Shown here: in pieces, positions 61,501-64,000 of the stretch
How positions within the stretch are numbered: the stretch's first letter is position 1
How the letters are laid out: the number at the start of each line of letters is the position of its first letter
Assembly (NCBI RefSeq): GCF_032854445.1
Contig: NW_027018074.1
Coordinates: 28,940 to 92,939, forward strand
Source of the DNA: Liolophura sinensis
Lineage: Eukaryota; Mollusca; Polyplacophora; Chitonida; Chitonidae
Direction of reading: 5' to 3'
Length of the DNA: 64,000 nt
The notes under the pieces: model-generated
Database searches by the model: none
Told to the model about the DNA's origin: nothing
What the model saw: only the letters and a program-made list of their open reading frames with translations
Made by a program: the position numbers and the translations under genes

Positions 61501-64000
61501 AATTGGGCCAGGCATCTCCAGCTGTTGAAAAATTGCAAATTTCCTTGGTTTCCATGGAGTAAGAGCCGTTGCTGGGCACGTGATCTTGACATCATTGATT
61601 ATTCATTTGTGGCTACAGCCTAAAGTATTGGTCGGAGAGCAACGCGGTTTGCACCATTCGATTTCTCGTCACAAAATACGTCGGATTAGCCTCTTACCAG
61701 CAGCATTGGAACAGTTTTTCCACTTTTGGATTTTTGCCTGGTCTTTTTGCTAATTTAAATCGGCTACATTAACTATGTACAATCGCGACTGGTCATTACT
61801 ATATTCAACATTTCATTATAAGTTATGTGCCCTTCGGTAGCCCAGACGACGTCAAATCTTTGGGCCAAGCCCATTTAACTCACCCAGCAAATGTCTTACT
61901 TCTAAGTCGAAGACAAACTCAATGTCTTTATCTACATGTAGAAAAAACCACACCATTTGTATATAAAAAAAACACAAGGTACTTGATACAATCCGCTGTA
62001 AAAAGTACAATTGAACACTGACCCACATCAATAAGGTGCCAAAGGATGCGCAATTGGGCCAGGCATCTCCAGCTGTTGAAAAATTGCAAATTTCCTTGGT
62101 TTCCATGGAGTAAGAGCCGTTGCTGGGCACGTGATCTTGACATCATTGATTATTCATTTGTGGCTACAGCCAAAAGTATTGGTCGGAGAGCAACGCGGTT
62201 TGCACCATTCGATTTCTCGTCACAAAATACGTCGGATTAGCCTCTTACCAGCAGCATTGGAACAGTTTTTCCACTTTTGGATTTTTGCCTGGTCATTTTG
62301 CTAATTGAAATCGGCTACATTAACTACGTACAATCGCGACTGGTCATTACTATATTCAACATTTCATTATAAGTTATGTGCCCTTCGGTAGCCCAGACGA
62401 CGTCAAATCTTTGGGCCAAGCCCATTTAACTCACCCAACAAATGTCTTACTTCTAAGTCGAAGACAAACTCAATGTCTTTATCTACATGTAGAAAAACCA
62501 CACCATTTGTATATAAAAAAAACAAAAGGTACTTGATACAATCCGCTGTAAAAAGTACAATTGAACACTGACCCACATCAATAAGGTGCCAAAGGATGCG
62601 CAATTGGGCCAGGCATCTCCAGCTGTTGAAAAATTGCAAATTTCCTTGGTTTCCATGGAGTAAGAGCCGTTGCTGGGCACGTGATCTTGACATCATTGAT
62701 TATTCATTTGTGGCTACAGCCAAAAGTATTGGTCGGAGAGCAACGCGGTTTGCACCATTCGATTTCTCGTCACAAAATACGTCGGATTAGCCTCTTACCA
62801 GCAACATTGGAACGGTTTTTCCACTTTTGGATTTTTGCCTGGTCTTTTTGCTAATTGAAATCGGCTACATTAACTATGTACAATCGCGACTGGTCATTAC
62901 TATATTCAACTTTTCATTATAAGTTATGTGCCCTTCGGTAGCCCAGACGACGTCAAATCTTTGGGCCAAGCCCATTTAACTCACCCAGCAAATGTCTTAC
63001 TTCTAAGTCGAAGACAAACTCAATGTCTTTATCTACATGTAGAAAAACCACACCATTTGTATATAAAAAAACACAAGGTACTTGATACAATCCGCTGTAA
63101 AAAGTACAATTGAACACTGACCCACATCAATAAGGTGCCAAAGGATGCGCAATTGGGCCAGGCATCTCCAGCTGTTGAAAAATTGCAAATTTCCTTGGTT
63201 TCCATGGAGTAAGAGCCGTTGCTGGGCACGTGATCTTGACATCATTGATTATTCATTTGTGGCTACAGCCAAAAGTATTGGTCGGAGAGCAACGCGGTTT
63301 GCACCATTCGATTTCTCGTCACAAAATTCGTCGGATTAGCCTCTTACCAGCAGCATTGGAACAGTTTTTCCACTTTTGGATTTTTGCCTGGTCTTTTTGC
63401 TAATTTAAATCGGCTACATTAACTATGTACAATCGCGACTGGTCATTACTATATTCAACATTTCATTATAAGTTATGTGCCCTTCGGTAGCCCAGACGAC
63501 GTCAAATCTTTGGGCCAAGCCCATTTAACTCACCCAGCAAATGTCTTACTTCTAAGTCGAAGACAAACTCAATGTCTTTATCTACATGTAGAAAAACCAC
63601 ACCATTTGTATATAAAAAAAACACAAGGTACTTGATACAATCCGCTGTAAAAAGTACAATTGAACACTGACCCACATCAATAAGGTGCCAAAGGATGCGC
63701 AATTGGGCCAGGCATCTCCAGCTGTTGAAAAATTGCAAATTTCCTTGGTTTCCATGGAGTAAGAGCCGTTGCTGGGCACGTGATCTTGACATCATTGATT
63801 ATTCATTTGTGGCTACAGCCAAAAGTATTGGTCGGAGAGCAACGCGGTTTGCACCATTCGATTTCTCGTCACAAAATACGTCGGATTAGCCTCTTACCAG
63901 CAGCATTGGAACAGTTTTTCTACTTTTGGATTTTTGCCTGGTCTTTTTGCGAATTGAAATCGGCTACATTAACTATGTACAATCGCGACTGGTCATTACT
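49578..64000 (+). repeat. Array domain IV: short units only (26 units plus partial)
   Basis: Anchors are at 49752, 50302, 50852, 51402, 51952, 52502, 53052, 53602, 54152, 54702, 55252, 55802, 56352, 56902, 57452, 58002, 58552, 59102, 59652, 60202, 60752, 61302, 61852, 62403, 62953 and 63502. No long unit and no class A body occurs. Units with acaaaagg after the A-run alternate with one to three units with acacaagg, giving a loose trimer texture. The final 123 bp (63878-64000) are the start of a further unit, so the array continues. Confidence 0.9.
50128..61676 (+). repeat. Nested 3-, 6- and 10-unit registers in short-unit domain
   Basis: The marker gcctaaagt occurs near 50069, 51719, 53369, 55569, 57219, 58869 and 61619, i.e. 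3, 3, 4, 3, 3 and 5 units apart. The rare unit with cgctttaaaaag, tccacctgttg and gccacaagt occurs at anchors 51952 and 57452, exactly 5,500 bp apart, and flanking units agree (51228-53977 with 56728-59477). A six-unit shift (3,300) links 50690/53990 (agtcttttacc) and the ctacatgaac variants near 50765 and 54065; a third ctacatgaac lies 2,200 further on near 56265. Confidence 0.65.

Larger units (their letters stand above)
1..64000 (+). repeat. Satellite DNA array, ~550-bp unit with a 675-bp length variant
   Basis: Any 550- or 675-base shift brings the sequence back onto itself with only scattered mismatches. The anchor gacgtcaaatctttgggcc (one base differs at 44850) recurs 110 times, always on the plus strand. 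The 109 intervals between anchors comprise 83 of about 550 and 26 of about 675, with a net indel of +2, which sums exactly to 63,202. A 27th long unit begins at position 1. Departures of 1-2 bp come from homopolymer changes (A7 for A8 near 10260, 14910, 28011 and 63066; an extra T near 3590, 33840, 36841 and 44069; an extra A near 61945), a lost base near 2573 and a duplicated ag near 40888. No inversion, foreign insertion or unique DNA was seen. This is long-array satellite organisation typical of eukaryotic heterochromatin; the family was not recognised. Confidence 0.98.

Noticed and set aside
1-64000. rDNA, 5S, snRNA, tRNA or histone tandem gene cluster
   Set aside because: No part of the unit matches the conserved cores of these genes that I know, and no cloverleaf folds around the A/B-box-like sites.
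1-64000. CRISPR array or other prokaryotic repeat system
   Set aside because: Repeats are 550 bp, contiguous and near-identical; there are no short repeats with unique spacers.
1-64000. Transposon or Helitron origin of the unit
   Set aside because: I found no terminal inverted repeats, target-site duplications, or TC...CTRR ends with a 3' hairpin. The ancestry of the unit remains open.
1-64000. Whole array as an assembly artefact
   Set aside because: Many units have private substitutions and different block orders, which a collapsed or looped assembly would not create. The near-identical 1,225-, 3,001- and 5,580-bp duplicates alone remain open to that doubt.

Overview
The whole 64,000-base window is a single uninterrupted satellite DNA array. 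One unit of about 550 bp repeats head to tail, always in the same orientation. No gene, RNA gene, transposon, CRISPR array or unique flanking sequence is visible. If units are phased to start at the motif acgtcgg, position 1 happens to be a unit start, and the window holds 110 complete units plus a 123-bp partial unit (63878-64000). The array runs off both ends. Units are mostly near-identical and carry scattered private substitutions. Array size, homogeneity and lack of genes mean a eukaryotic chromosome, probably pericentromeric, subtelomeric or other heterochromatin. I cannot name the species. A hand count of one consensus unit gives 40.5% GC and 18 CpG against 22.4 expected (ratio 0.80), so CpG is not strongly depleted. 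That fits a lightly methylated genome better than a vertebrate one, but it is weak evidence.

Units come in two lengths: 83 of about 550 bp and 27 of about 675 bp. The longer form has an internal 118-bp segment duplicated in direct orientation with a 7-bp linker, so 125 bp are added. All 27 share the same junction and therefore descend from one event. The long form is tightly linked to a diagnostic set of substitutions in the sequence downstream (class A body; 24 of 27). Three long units carry the ordinary class B body, and one class A body lacks the duplication.

The layout has four domains. Domain I (1-27,723) has 47 units, 15 of them long. Domain II (27,724-33,772) has 11 units, none long. 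Domain III (33,773-49,577) has 26 units, 12 long. Domain IV (49,578 to the end) has 26 units, none long. Inside these lie younger multi-unit repeats: a 1,225-bp dimer (1-2450), 1,100-bp dimers (6.8-9.0 kb; 42.4-44.0 kb), a 1,775-bp shift (11.8-14.6 kb), a 2,325-bp four-unit repeat (16.4-23.5 kb), a 1,650-bp trimer (29.4-32.7 kb), a 3,001-bp five-unit tandem duplication (32.7-38.7 kb), a 5.58-kb segment copied 7.23 kb away (36.8-42.4 and 44.0-49.6 kb), and a looser 5,500-bp ten-unit register in 50-61 kb. The pattern is that expected of repeated unequal exchange or segmental amplification with gene conversion.

The short open reading frames that recur in every unit (97 and 65 codons on the minus strand, 64 on the plus strand) are treated as by-products of the repetition. 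550 is not a multiple of 3, one of the frames is stopped in a whole unit lineage, and there is no recognisable domain. Each unit does carry motifs that could support transcription (a TATA-like box with an A8 run; an E-box, CRE-like and inverted CCAAT cluster; weak pol III A/B-box-like elements), and these are listed with low confidence.
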